64,000 bases of DNA from Paracrocinitomix sp039939375 (lineage in GTDB: Bacteria > Bacteroidota > Bacteroidia > Flavobacteriales_D > Crocinitomicaceae): NCBI GenBank assembly GCA_039939375.1, contig JBDVJO010000006.1, forward strand, positions 1 through 64,000. The letters are read 5' to 3'. Position 1 is the stretch's first letter. The number at the start of each line of letters is the position of its first letter. The position numbers and the translations under genes are program-made. The notes under the pieces are model-generated. The model was given only the letters and a program-made list of their open reading frames with translations. It was not told the origin of the DNA and did no database searches. Of this stretch, positions 52,778 to 60,821 are shown one piece after another.

Positions 52778-53629
52778 ATGAAGAGAATTTATGCTTTAAT
52801 CCTGATTTTGTCTTGTGTAGTGTACACACAATCTGCTTTTAGTCAGGCAAATGAAACCAATGCTCAAGGTAAGAAGACCGGTAAATGGGTGGTTTATGGT
52901 AAGGATAACTCAAGTAAAGGCCATTGCCCTGACTGTAAAGTAGAAGAGGGTGAATATGTCAATGGTCGTAAAGAAGGTTATTGGGTGAAATATTACCCTG
53001 ATGGAGTAACTCCAAGATTAAAAGCCAACTACAAAGGAGGGAGACCAAATGGTGATTATGAAAAGTTTCATCCAAATGGTGTATTAGCTGAAAAAGGAAC
53101 CTATTCTGAGAAAAAACAAACAGGAGTGTTTATCGTTCAAAATGAGCAAGGAATTGTAACTCAAAAGAAAACATTCAACGAAAACGGAAAAGAGGACGGT
53201 GTATCACAATACTTCTATGATGACGGATCACTCCAAATGGAAATGACGAAAAAAGATGGAGTCATTCAAGGTAAAGCGGTGACGTATTGGGAGAATGGAG
53301 ATGTGAAAAAAGAAATCACTTATGACGCTTCAGGAAAACCAGGAGAGCCAGTTTACAAAGACCCTGTGAATCCTTTAAAACCACAAGCTGTAGTAACAGG
53401 AAATGGTGGGCCTTCAGGTGGAAGTGGAAAAATTAAAGACGGTAAAAAATACAACCGTGACGGCTACAATAAGTTATACAATGATGATGACGAATTGTGG
53501 ATGGATGGTGAATTCAAAGGAGGGAAACTGTGGAACGGTAAGTTGTACAAGTATGATTCTGATGGAATTTTATTGAAAATTGAAGTTTGGAAAAACGGAG
53601 CATACCACTCAGATGGTGTGTTGGATTAA
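52778..53629 (+). CDS. YwqK/MORN-repeat secreted protein
   Basis: A 283-residue exported protein with signal peptide ending SAFSQ. It has repeated MORN-like units of the type KTGKWVVYGKD, KEGYWVKYYPDG, PNGDYEKFHPNG and EDGVSQYFYDDG, as in the toxin-antitoxin YwqK family antitoxin annotation; a true antitoxin role is unproven. A CPDC pair lies near residue 52, and the C-terminal block YNRDGYNKLYNDDDELWMDG recurs in the next gene. The two are tandem paralogues; only this one has an intact frame. Confidence 0.75.
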   Translation: MKRIYALILILSCVVYTQSAFSQANETNAQGKKTGKWVVYGKDNSSKGHCPDCKVEEGEYVNGRKEGYWVKYYPDGVTPRLKANYKGGRPNGDYEKFHPNGVLAEKGTYSEKKQTGVFIVQNEQGIVTQKKTFNENGKEDGVSQYFYDDGSLQMEMTKKDGVIQGKAVTYWENGDVKKEITYDASGKPGEPVYKDPVNPLKPQAVVTGNGGPSGGSGKIKDGKKYNRDGYNKLYNDDDELWMDGEFKGGKLWNGKLYKYDSDGILLKIEVWKNGAYHSDGVLD

Positions 53630-53647
53630 GTTGATTTGTTAGCAAGC

Positions 53648-53666
53648 TTGGAGCATTAGGCTCCAA
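53648..53666. other. Short hairpin between the tandem paralogues
   Basis: TTGGAG-CATTAGG-CTCCAA is a perfect six-pair hairpin 18 bp after the intact gene. There is no T-run, so a terminator role is doubtful. Confidence 0.35.
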
Positions 53667-53696
53667 TAAGGTTTGATCACAAATTAACCCAACATC

Positions 53697-54773
53697 ATGC
53701 TCAAATTACTCGCTTTTATTGGTGGACTATTTCTGCTGTTGCCATTTTATGGTGCTGGGCAATCTGACACCCTAAATCAAACGGATAAAGAAGGTTTAAG
53801 GCAAGGTTATTGGATAATCTATGGTGCTGACAAACCAGAAAAAGGATACTGCGACACCTGCAAAATTGAAGAGGGTACATATATAGATGACAGAAAAAAT
53901 GGAGTTTGGAAAAAGTATTATAAGGATAGTCAAACTGTCAGACTTCAAGGAACATATGTCAGAGGAAGGCCAAATGGCCCCTACATTAAATACTACGAAA
54001 ACGGATGTAGCCGAGAAGAGGGAACTTTTAAATACAAAAAGAAGAGATCCTACAAGCTATACAATGAAGATTGTCAGCTTCAATAAGAACGGTTTTTTAA
54101 TGCAGAAGGTAAAGAGATAAAATCAATTCAATATTTCGAGAATGGATGCAAAGAATTGGAAACTGTCCATAGGTTAGATGGCACATTTATCATAGACGTT
54201 TATCGATATTCAAAAGTAGAATGTAATGTTGTAGATAGTACATATGAAAATTATGATGGACCTTATGTTACAAAGTGCGGTGGCTATATTTCAATGGAAA
54301 AGGAAGAAGTCGTTTAATTAGAAGGTGACTGCGACTACTTTGAAATTTTAGATACATTAAAAAATGGTCATCATGAAATTAAAGATTCGCTTGGAAGGGT
54401 AATTATTAATGCTGAGATAAAAGATGGTTGGATTGAAAAAGGAAAGATGTATTGTTGGAACGAAAATGGAGAATCTCTTGAGTTTAAATACAAAAACAAA
54501 TTATTAAAAGATTTAAAGAGAACCCAATCTAAGGAGATTGAGGTGAATTCAATAGCGCCCTCTGGTGAAACTGGGGTAACCAAAAATGGAACCAATTTCA
54601 ATCCAAACGGCTATAACAAACTCTATAATAAAGATGATGAGTTGTGGTTAGACGGAGACTTTAGAGATAGTAAATTATATGATGGTAAAGCATATATCTG
54701 CGATAAAGATGGTATCCTTCTGAATATAGAAATTTGGCGTAAAGGTAAGTTTATAGAATATGGGAACTTGTAA
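53697..54773 (+). pseudogene. YwqK/MORN-repeat paralogue with two in-frame TAA stops
   Basis: The reading frame from the ATG at 53697 would give about 358 residues, broken by TAA at 54084-54086 and TAA at 54306-54317 region (the GTT-TAA-TTA context). No frameshift is needed: the same frame encodes MORN-like sequence before, between and after the stops (RNGVWKKYY-type unit; ERFFNAEGKEIKSIQYFENG; YNKLYNKDDELWLDGDF). At the first stop the intact paralogue has CAA (Gln) in the matching position, so one C-to-T change explains it. The signal peptide and CDTC pair are retained. Sequence error or programmed readthrough are alternatives. Confidence 0.8.
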
Positions 54774-54899
54774 ATTGAATATTTACTTCTCTGTGAATCT
54801 CTTTTGACGCAGTCAAACCTCTGAGAAACTCTGTGATATAGCTCAACTATGTTAAGAGTAATTTCTAAATGTTATTAAAGAATATGACTGAAAGCAGCA

Positions 54900-57095
54900 T
54901 CAAACTTTAACCCCAATCACACAGATGTCATCAATCTGTTCAAAGTCTCTTATCCATTCTGAAAATTCAGAATCCAAAATATCTGATTGAATTTTAATAG
55001 GCTTTGCTTGAGCCTTAATTAACATGCTTTTAAAAGGTTTGTACTTTAGTTTTTTACCTTTATCCCCACCAAATTGATCGGCAAAACCATCCGTAAAAGT
55101 AATTACACGATCATCAATTTCTAATTGAATAGTTTGGCTCTTAAATGCTGCCAGCTCTCCAGTATGAAAACCTACCGGCATTTTATTGCTTGCAATCTCT
55201 ATGATTCCAAATTCCTGATCTTCTTCTAGATGAATTTTAGCAAAATCGCTTTGAGAAATCTGCGACTTCTTTCTGAGCACCCACAATGGGTTATTCGCCC
55301 CAGTGAATTCAAGCAGATTCGTTTTTCGGTCCCAAATACACAAGGCCAAATCCATTCCGTCTTTTTGCTGCTGTGCTTCTGATTTTTGAGTTAAGGCGTG
55401 GATAATTTTATCTCTTAATTTGTTTAATATTATCGGCCCAGACTTAATGCCATTTTCAATAACAATCTCATTTAAAAAACCAATACCAAGCATAGACATG
55501 AATGCGCCCGGAACTCCATGTCCTGTGCAATCTGCGGTCACCCAAATAGAAATGTTTTCTTCAGGAAAATGATGTGCCCAGTAAAAATCACCACTTACCA
55601 CATCTTTTGGCTTGAATAAAATAAAATGATCAAGACTGATTTTATCCCATTCTTCATTTCCAGATAAAAGGGCCGTTTGAATGCGCTTGGCATAATTGAT
55701 ACTATCTCTAATCTCTTTGTGCTGCTCAATAAGTTCTTCTTTCTGCGTTTCAATTTGATTGTTACGATCAGTAATGATTTTATTTTTTGATTGTAGTTGA
55801 CTGCGGCTTCTAAACATAAAATATAACGCTACAACCACTAGAATGATAACAACACCTGAAGACCACAATAAAATCTCACGTGACTTAAGTTTTTCTGCAG
55901 CTAGCTGCTCCTTATGTTGATTCTCTAAAACTTCTTGTTCTCTTTGCAGTGAATCTTGTGCTTCAATACGCGCTTGATTCACTTCATTTTCTAAACGTGT
56001 AGCAGCACTGTTTGCGTCAGCAAGTCCTAGACTATCACTGTATTCATGACCCATGGCCATAAAGGTGAAGGCTTCTTTATAGTTTCTTAATTTTGATTGT
56101 ATTTCTGCCATAGCAATATAAGACTCAGCGATTAATTCTGAATATTCAGCTCGCTGACCATAGTCTAAAGCGATTAACATTTTTTCTTCTGCCTTTTTTA
56201 GTTGGTTTAAGTCGGTATAATAAAGAGCCAAACTATAGTTATCAATTGCTATTCCCCGATCAGTACCAATTTGATAAGTGATTTCTGTGGATTTTTCCAT
56301 GGCCTCCATCATTTTATCTGACTCTCCCAAATAATTATAAACAATGGCTGCGTTATACAGTAATTCCCCTTCTCTTCTGAGATTATTATTGGCCTTGGCC
56401 AATTCTAAACCTTCGTTGTAATAGGCTAGAGATTTTTCATATTCGCCCTGGTTTTTTGCTATGATTCCCAAGTTGTTTAAAGCTTGAAGTACGTCAGCAG
56501 TGTCTTTGTAAATTTTTCCTAGACGATAAGCCTCTTCAAAATATTCTTTTGATTTGTTATAATTTTCAATGACTCTGAAAATTAATCCAATCCCATTTGC
56601 AGATCCAGCAATAGCTTTTGGAAATTTCTCTTTCGCCATTTCATCTGCCTTATAATAATATTCCAATGCTTTTTCATATTCAGATTTATAAAAACATGCA
56701 TTTCCCCTGTTGTTATAAGCCTTCATGAGTTCTTCTTCTAGATTATATCGCTTACAATAATCTATCGCTCTGTCGGCATAAATAATAGAAGAGTCTAGCT
56801 GATTATGTCCCATTAAGGCACCAGAAAGCAAGCGCAATCCACTCCCTATTCTAGGTTCAAATTTCAACTTTCTGGCTAAGGCAAGCATTTTTCTTGCATA
56901 TAGCACCGTTAAACCAGGTTCATTGTATTTCAGTTTATCAAAGGATTTTTTCAGTTGGTCAATTACAACCGTATCTTTTAAATCTGTTGAACTTTTAATT
57001 TTCTCGTCAACTTTTAGCGCGGTTAACAAGGAATCTTGAGCGTGGGCAGAAACGCTCAAACTTGATAATAGTAGGGTAAATAGTAGTAGCCTCAT
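54900..57095 (-). CDS. TPR-repeat membrane protein with SpoIIE/PP2C phosphatase domain
   Basis: 731 residues from the ATG at 57095; a TTG at 57119 abuts the paaD stop but the signal peptide begins at MRLLLFTLLLSSLSVSAHAQ. About seven TPR units follow (AYNNRGNACFYKSEYEKALE, ALNNLGIIAKNQGEYEKSLA) to about residue 370. A coiled stretch, one membrane helix (LLWSSGVVIILVVVALYFMF, about 410-430) and a second coiled coil lead to a SpoIIE-type PP2C domain with VTADCTGHGVPGAFMSMLG and ITFTDGFADQFGGDKG. Periplasmic TPRs may sense something and control a cytoplasmic Ser/Thr phosphatase. It starts 25 bp after paaD but is functionally unrelated to it. Confidence 0.88.
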   Translation of the reverse strand: MRLLLFTLLLSSLSVSAHAQDSLLTALKVDEKIKSSTDLKDTVVIDQLKKSFDKLKYNEPGLTVLYARKMLALARKLKFEPRIGSGLRLLSGALMGHNQLDSSIIYADRAIDYCKRYNLEEELMKAYNNRGNACFYKSEYEKALEYYYKADEMAKEKFPKAIAGSANGIGLIFRVIENYNKSKEYFEEAYRLGKIYKDTADVLQALNNLGIIAKNQGEYEKSLAYYNEGLELAKANNNLRREGELLYNAAIVYNYLGESDKMMEAMEKSTEITYQIGTDRGIAIDNYSLALYYTDLNQLKKAEEKMLIALDYGQRAEYSELIAESYIAMAEIQSKLRNYKEAFTFMAMGHEYSDSLGLADANSAATRLENEVNQARIEAQDSLQREQEVLENQHKEQLAAEKLKSREILLWSSGVVIILVVVALYFMFRSRSQLQSKNKIITDRNNQIETQKEELIEQHKEIRDSINYAKRIQTALLSGNEEWDKISLDHFILFKPKDVVSGDFYWAHHFPEENISIWVTADCTGHGVPGAFMSMLGIGFLNEIVIENGIKSGPIILNKLRDKIIHALTQKSEAQQQKDGMDLALCIWDRKTNLLEFTGANNPLWVLRKKSQISQSDFAKIHLEEDQEFGIIEIASNKMPVGFHTGELAAFKSQTIQLEIDDRVITFTDGFADQFGGDKGKKLKYKPFKSMLIKAQAKPIKIQSDILDSEFSEWIRDFEQIDDICVIGVKV

Positions 57096-57119
57096 TTGAG
57101 TTAAAGATAACACTTTCAA

Positions 57120-57596
57120 TTATCTATGACACTTAAAGTAATTGAAAGGTTCTAAACAATCCACGCAAGAATGAAAAGATTGGCATGGTGTAGATCCAAA
57201 TGGGCTTATGATTTTGGTATTGGTTGATTTACAATGTGGGCAAACTACAACTTTATTGTCATCAGTTGGGGGTGAAATTCCCTCTGCCATCATTTTTGCT
57301 TTCGTTGCTTCTGAAAGCCAATCGGTATTCCAAGCAGGCGAAAGTTTAGTGATAATGTTGACCTTGTGATATCCTTTATCAGCTAACTTTTCGTGGATCA
57401 GATCTTCAAAAAGTTTTTTTGCAGGACAGCCGGTGTAAGTAGGAGTGATGGTTATGGTTAAGGTATCATTTTCTTCAACAACTTCTCTAATCACACCGAG
57501 TTCAACCAGGTTGATAACCGGAATTTCTGGATCAGGAACCTCACTTAAGATGTCCCAAATGTGTTTTGGTTGTTTGTGAATATCTATTACGACCAT
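57120..57596 (-). CDS. paaD: Phenylacetyl-CoA epoxidase subunit PaaD
   Basis: PaaD is a MIP18/DUF59-type protein needed for maturation of the PaaABCE ring epoxidase. The 158 residues show PDPEIPVINLVELGVIREV and PTYTGCPAKKLFED (the conserved cysteine of the MIP18 fold), and a C-terminal zinc-ribbon CPHC ... CVDCLEPFNYFKCH. Its start overlaps the paaC stop by 10 bp. paaE does not follow. Confidence 0.92.
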   Translation of the reverse strand: MVVIDIHKQPKHIWDILSEVPDPEIPVINLVELGVIREVVEENDTLTITITPTYTGCPAKKLFEDLIHEKLADKGYHKVNIITKLSPAWNTDWLSEATKAKMMAEGISPPTDDNKVVVCPHCKSTNTKIISPFGSTPCQSFHSCVDCLEPFNYFKCHR

Positions 57597-58342
57597 TTTG
57601 CGTCAGGATACGCTCTTGGCAGATATTGCATGATGCTTAATAAATGACCAATGTGCTCTGAATGAAATCCATCTCTAAAATCACGCATTGATAAGGGCTG
57701 AATTTCTTTTCGTTCAATATTTGACTCGGCTAAAACTCTGTTGATTTCTTCTTGCCAGATTTTTTCTAATCTATCACAATCTGTGAAATAAGTTTTATCT
57801 AGTTCGTCAAAGGCAAAAATCTCTTCAACATATTTCAATAAATGATCTACAGCATCTTGCATCCTTCTGTTCGACTCTTCTGTACCCAAACCTAATCTAT
57901 AAATCCAATCTCTAGAGTGATCTAAACTATAGGCTATTTCTTTCAGTACTTTTTGAGATAAACCAACTACAGCTTCATTTTTACTTTCTAATAATTGAGT
58001 AAAAACCTCATGAGCCCACACATCATACATAAATTGACGCGCCATTGTCCATGCGAAATCTTCGTTGGGTTGTTCAACTAATTTAATGTTGAAATATTCT
58101 CTTTCGTTTCTTCTAAAAACGTAATCATCCGGAGTATGGGTTCCCCCTTCTATCTCGGCTATGATTTTATACAATTCTTCTGCTCGGCCAAATAAATCAA
58201 GCGAGCAATTAGAAATGGCAATGTCCTCTTCTAAGAAGGGGCCTTTACTGCAAAGTTCTGCCATTCGCTGAGCTAAAATTAATGAGCTGTCTGCAATTCT
58301 AACTAGAAACTTTGCTTCGTTATTTTGAAAAGTAATCTTCAT
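57587..58342 (-). CDS. paaC: Phenylacetyl-CoA epoxidase structural subunit PaaC
   Basis: PaaC is the inactive ferritin-like partner of the catalytic PaaA subunit. The 251 residues include LAQRMAELCSKGPFLEEDIA, RNEREYFNIKLVEQPNEDFA and EIAYSLDHSRDWIYRLGLGT, all family blocks. The end FHSEHIGHLLSIMQYLPRAYP is typical. It lies 2 bp after paaB. Confidence 0.94.
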   Translation of the reverse strand: MKITFQNNEAKFLVRIADSSLILAQRMAELCSKGPFLEEDIAISNCSLDLFGRAEELYKIIAEIEGGTHTPDDYVFRRNEREYFNIKLVEQPNEDFAWTMARQFMYDVWAHEVFTQLLESKNEAVVGLSQKVLKEIAYSLDHSRDWIYRLGLGTEESNRRMQDAVDHLLKYVEEIFAFDELDKTYFTDCDRLEKIWQEEINRVLAESNIERKEIQPLSMRDFRDGFHSEHIGHLLSIMQYLPRAYPDAKWS

Positions 58343-58344
58343 TC

Positions 58345-58629
58345 TTAAAGGTGATTTACCCCGTCAGGAATTTTGTAAAAAGTAGCGTGTCTGTATACTT
58401 TGTCATCTGCTGGATCAAAAAATGCGTCTGCTTGATCTAAAGGAACTGAAACAATCGCCTCAACTGGAACTACCCATAAAGCTCTGCCTTCATTTCTTCT
58501 CGTATACAATTCACGTGCGTTTTGTACAGCCATTTTTTTGTCGTAAGCGCGAACACTTCCAACATGTTTAAAAGGTAATCCAGATTTTTTCTGAACAAAT
58601 ACTTCCCAAAGTTTATCTCCTTTTTCCAT
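58345..58629 (-). CDS. paaB: Phenylacetyl-CoA epoxidase subunit PaaB
   Basis: A small structural subunit of the epoxidase, 94 residues. WEVFVQKKSGLPFKHVGSVR, AYDKKMAVQNARELYTRRNE and ALWVVPVEAIV match the PaaB family closely over the full length. It is positioned between paaA (18 bp) and paaC (2 bp). Confidence 0.95.
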   Translation of the reverse strand: MEKGDKLWEVFVQKKSGLPFKHVGSVRAYDKKMAVQNARELYTRRNEGRALWVVPVEAIVSVPLDQADAFFDPADDKVYRHATFYKIPDGVNHL

Positions 58630-58647
58630 TCTTAACTATGTAATTTT

Positions 58648-59577
58648 TTATGCTACTTGAGTTTCTGATTTTTCAGCATATGCTGCTGCTGCCTCACGTA
58701 CCCATTTATTATCGTCTAATGCTTTTTTGTGATGATCTAATCGCTCTTGATTACACGGACCGTTTCCATTTACTACATTCCAAAATTCATCCCAGTTAAA
58801 CGGACTCGTTTCCCAATGCCCTGTTTCTTCGTTGAATTTTAAACCTGGATCTGGAATTGTTAAACCTAAATATTCAGCTTGAGGAACTGTTCTGTCAATG
58901 AAACGTTGTCTCAAATGATCGTTAGACTCTCTTTTAATCTTCCAAGCCATTGATTGACCTTTATGAACTGAATCTGCGTCATGTGGTCCAAACATCATTA
59001 ATGCTGGTTCCCAAAAACGATTCAAGGCATCTTGTGCCATTTCTTTTTGCTCTGGTGTTCCAAATGCCATTTGACACATGATCTCATATCCTTGTCTTTG
59101 GTGGAACGATTCTTCTTTGCAAATTCTAACCATTGCTCTTGCATATGGTCCGTAAGAAGTTCTTTGCAACGAAACTTGATTCACAATTGCTGCGCCGTCA
59201 ACTAGCCATCCAACTGCACCCATATCAGCCCAAGTCAAAGTTGGGTAGTTGAATATAGATGAGTACTTAGCTGTTTGATTGTGTAATTGCTCGTTCATTT
59301 CTTGACGAGATATTCCTAATGTTTCTGCTACGCTATACAAGTACAAACCATGACCTGCTTCATCTTGAATCTTCGCTAATAAAACTTGCTTTGATCTTAA
59401 AGATGGCGCTCTTAAAAGCCAATTTCCCTCAGGCTGCATTCCAATAATTTCAGAATGGGCATGCTGAGAAATTTGTCTAATGTTGGTTTGACGGTACTTT
59501 TCAGGCATCCAATCTCTTGGTTCTACCTTCAAGTCTTGCTCAATTATAGCGTTAAACGCTTCTTCGTATTTGTCCAT
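58648..59577 (-). CDS. paaA: Phenylacetyl-CoA 1,2-epoxidase catalytic subunit PaaA
   Basis: PaaA is the di-iron oxygenase that forms the 1,2-epoxide of phenylacetyl-CoA, the first ring-activating step of aerobic phenylacetate degradation. In 309 residues the iron ligands appear in LLAKIQDEAGHGLYLYSVAE and RICKEESFHQRQGYEIMCQM (ExxH pairs). SLQRTSYGPYARAMVRI lies near the active site. It is the first gene of the paaABCD operon, with a -7 box and an operator-like palindrome in its leader. Confidence 0.96.
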   Translation of the reverse strand: MDKYEEAFNAIIEQDLKVEPRDWMPEKYRQTNIRQISQHAHSEIIGMQPEGNWLLRAPSLRSKQVLLAKIQDEAGHGLYLYSVAETLGISRQEMNEQLHNQTAKYSSIFNYPTLTWADMGAVGWLVDGAAIVNQVSLQRTSYGPYARAMVRICKEESFHQRQGYEIMCQMAFGTPEQKEMAQDALNRFWEPALMMFGPHDADSVHKGQSMAWKIKRESNDHLRQRFIDRTVPQAEYLGLTIPDPGLKFNEETGHWETSPFNWDEFWNVVNGNGPCNQERLDHHKKALDDNKWVREAAAAYAEKSETQVA

Positions 59578-59582
59578 AATCT

Positions 59583-59597
59583 ATGCTTTAAAAGCAT
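59583..59597. promoter_or_regulatory. Operator-like palindrome at the paaA start
   Basis: ATGCTTT-A-AAAGCAT is a perfect 7-1-7 palindrome between the -7 box and the paaA ATG (5 bp from the ATG). It would cover the transcription start. Candidates for its ligand are a TetR-type PaaR or similar, but no regulator gene is adjacent. Confidence 0.5.
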
Positions 59598-59599
59598 AA

Positions 59600-59607
59600 C
59601 AAATATA
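59600..59607 (-). promoter_or_regulatory. -7 box of the paa operon
   Basis: The complement reads TATATTTG, matching TAnnTTTG 22 bp upstream of the paaA ATG. No TTG at ideal -33 spacing was found. Confidence 0.5.
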
Positions 59608-59662
59608 AGGCTTTAAAGTTTAAAAATTATGAGAAATGTCATATTCTAAACATTGTCAAGTC

Positions 59663-60712
59663 TTAAATTCTTACTTGCGCTTTTGTAAATGGTAATTTTT
59701 CTGATCGCCCTTTTTTGAATATTTTATTGCTATTCGTTTTACCTTTTCGCAGCTCTTTCTGTTGATCTTCAGGTAAATGAATGATGTCAATACATTCTGT
59801 GGTGCAACAATTTTCCATTTTTTTATTGCATTCTTCACATTGAATGAATAATAAATTACAATGCACATTGGCGCAGTTAACGTGCGTGTCGCAAGGGGTT
59901 CCACATTGATGACAATTGGCAATTACATCATCACTAATGCGCTCTGCCATTCTATCATCAAAAACAAAGTTTTTACCAATAAATTTATTTTCAATGCCCT
60001 CTTCTTTAACCTGTCGAACATATTCAATAATTCCGCCTTCTAATTGATATACTTTTTCTGCTCCTAAATGCTTGAAGTAGGCAGAGGCTTTTTCACATCT
60101 AATTCCTCCTGTACAGTACATGACAATGTTCTTGTCTTCTTTGTTCTCTTCAACATAATCTTTAACGATTTCTGGTAAAGAATCTCTGAAGGTATCTACA
60201 TCTGGAGTAATGGCTCCTTCAAAATGACCAATCTCTGTTTCATAATGATTTCTCATATCAATAAGAAGAGTATCTTCTTGAGAAATAAGTTCATTGAACT
60301 CTTTTGCTTTAAGATGTTTTCCTTTATTGGTAACATCAAATGTTTCATCCGTTAATCCGTCTGCCAAAATCTTGTCTCTAACTTTTATCTTCAGTTTTAA
60401 GAAAGACTTGTTGTATTGTTCTACTGCAATGTTCAATCGAATGCCTTCTAGAAACGAAATTGAATCGATATGTGCTTTAAATGCTTCAAATTTTGGAGCC
60501 GGAACAGATAGTTGCGCATTGATTCCTTCTTTTGCTACATAGATTCTCCCTAATACGTCAAGCGCATCCCAAGCAAGGAAAAGGTGATTTCTGAAAATTT
60601 CTGGATTCTTAATTTGATGGTACTGATAGAAAGATATCGTCAAACGATCTTGTCCTGCTTCGTCAATTAAAGCTTCTCTTTCCTTAGCACTTAGTTTATT
60701 ATACAGTTGCAT
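59663..60712 (-). CDS. trhO: Oxygen-dependent tRNA uridine(34) hydroxylase TrhO
   Basis: TrhO (YceA) hydroxylates U34 of tRNAs to ho5U with a rhodanese-like domain. The 349 residues have an N-terminal ferredoxin-like domain (GRIYVAKEGINAQLSVP) and a rhodanese domain (LIDMRNHYETEIGHFEGAI). The catalytic loop is NIVMYCTGGIRCEKASAYF (C200). A cysteine-rich C-terminal segment follows (CHQCGTPCDTHVNCANVHCN) and the end is basic. It has its own TATCTTTG box 44 bp upstream. Confidence 0.93.
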   Translation of the reverse strand: MQLYNKLSAKEREALIDEAGQDRLTISFYQYHQIKNPEIFRNHLFLAWDALDVLGRIYVAKEGINAQLSVPAPKFEAFKAHIDSISFLEGIRLNIAVEQYNKSFLKLKIKVRDKILADGLTDETFDVTNKGKHLKAKEFNELISQEDTLLIDMRNHYETEIGHFEGAITPDVDTFRDSLPEIVKDYVEENKEDKNIVMYCTGGIRCEKASAYFKHLGAEKVYQLEGGIIEYVRQVKEEGIENKFIGKNFVFDDRMAERISDDVIANCHQCGTPCDTHVNCANVHCNLLFIQCEECNKKMENCCTTECIDIIHLPEDQQKELRKGKTNSNKIFKKGRSEKLPFTKAQVRI

Positions 60713-60756
60713 GCTATAAATAATTTAAGTAAAAAGTAATTGCAATAAATATTGCT

Positions 60757-60764
60757 GCAAAGAT
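60757..60764 (-). promoter_or_regulatory. Candidate -7 box of trhO
   Basis: The complement is TATCTTTG followed by GCAG, a full TAnnTTTG match with the same downstream bases seen at the putative rpoA box. Confidence 0.45.
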
Positions 60765-60777
60765 AGGGGATTTAAAC

Positions 60778-60811
60778 AAAAAAGGAGAATCAGTTCGATT
60801 CTCCTTTTATT
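60778..60811 (-). terminator. Terminator of the CHU_C gene
   Basis: On the minus strand AAAAGGAGAATC pairs perfectly with GATTCTCCTTTT over a five-base loop, followed by more Ts, 11 bp after the stop at 60822. Confidence 0.9.
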
Positions 60812-60821
60812 CTTTTAATTT

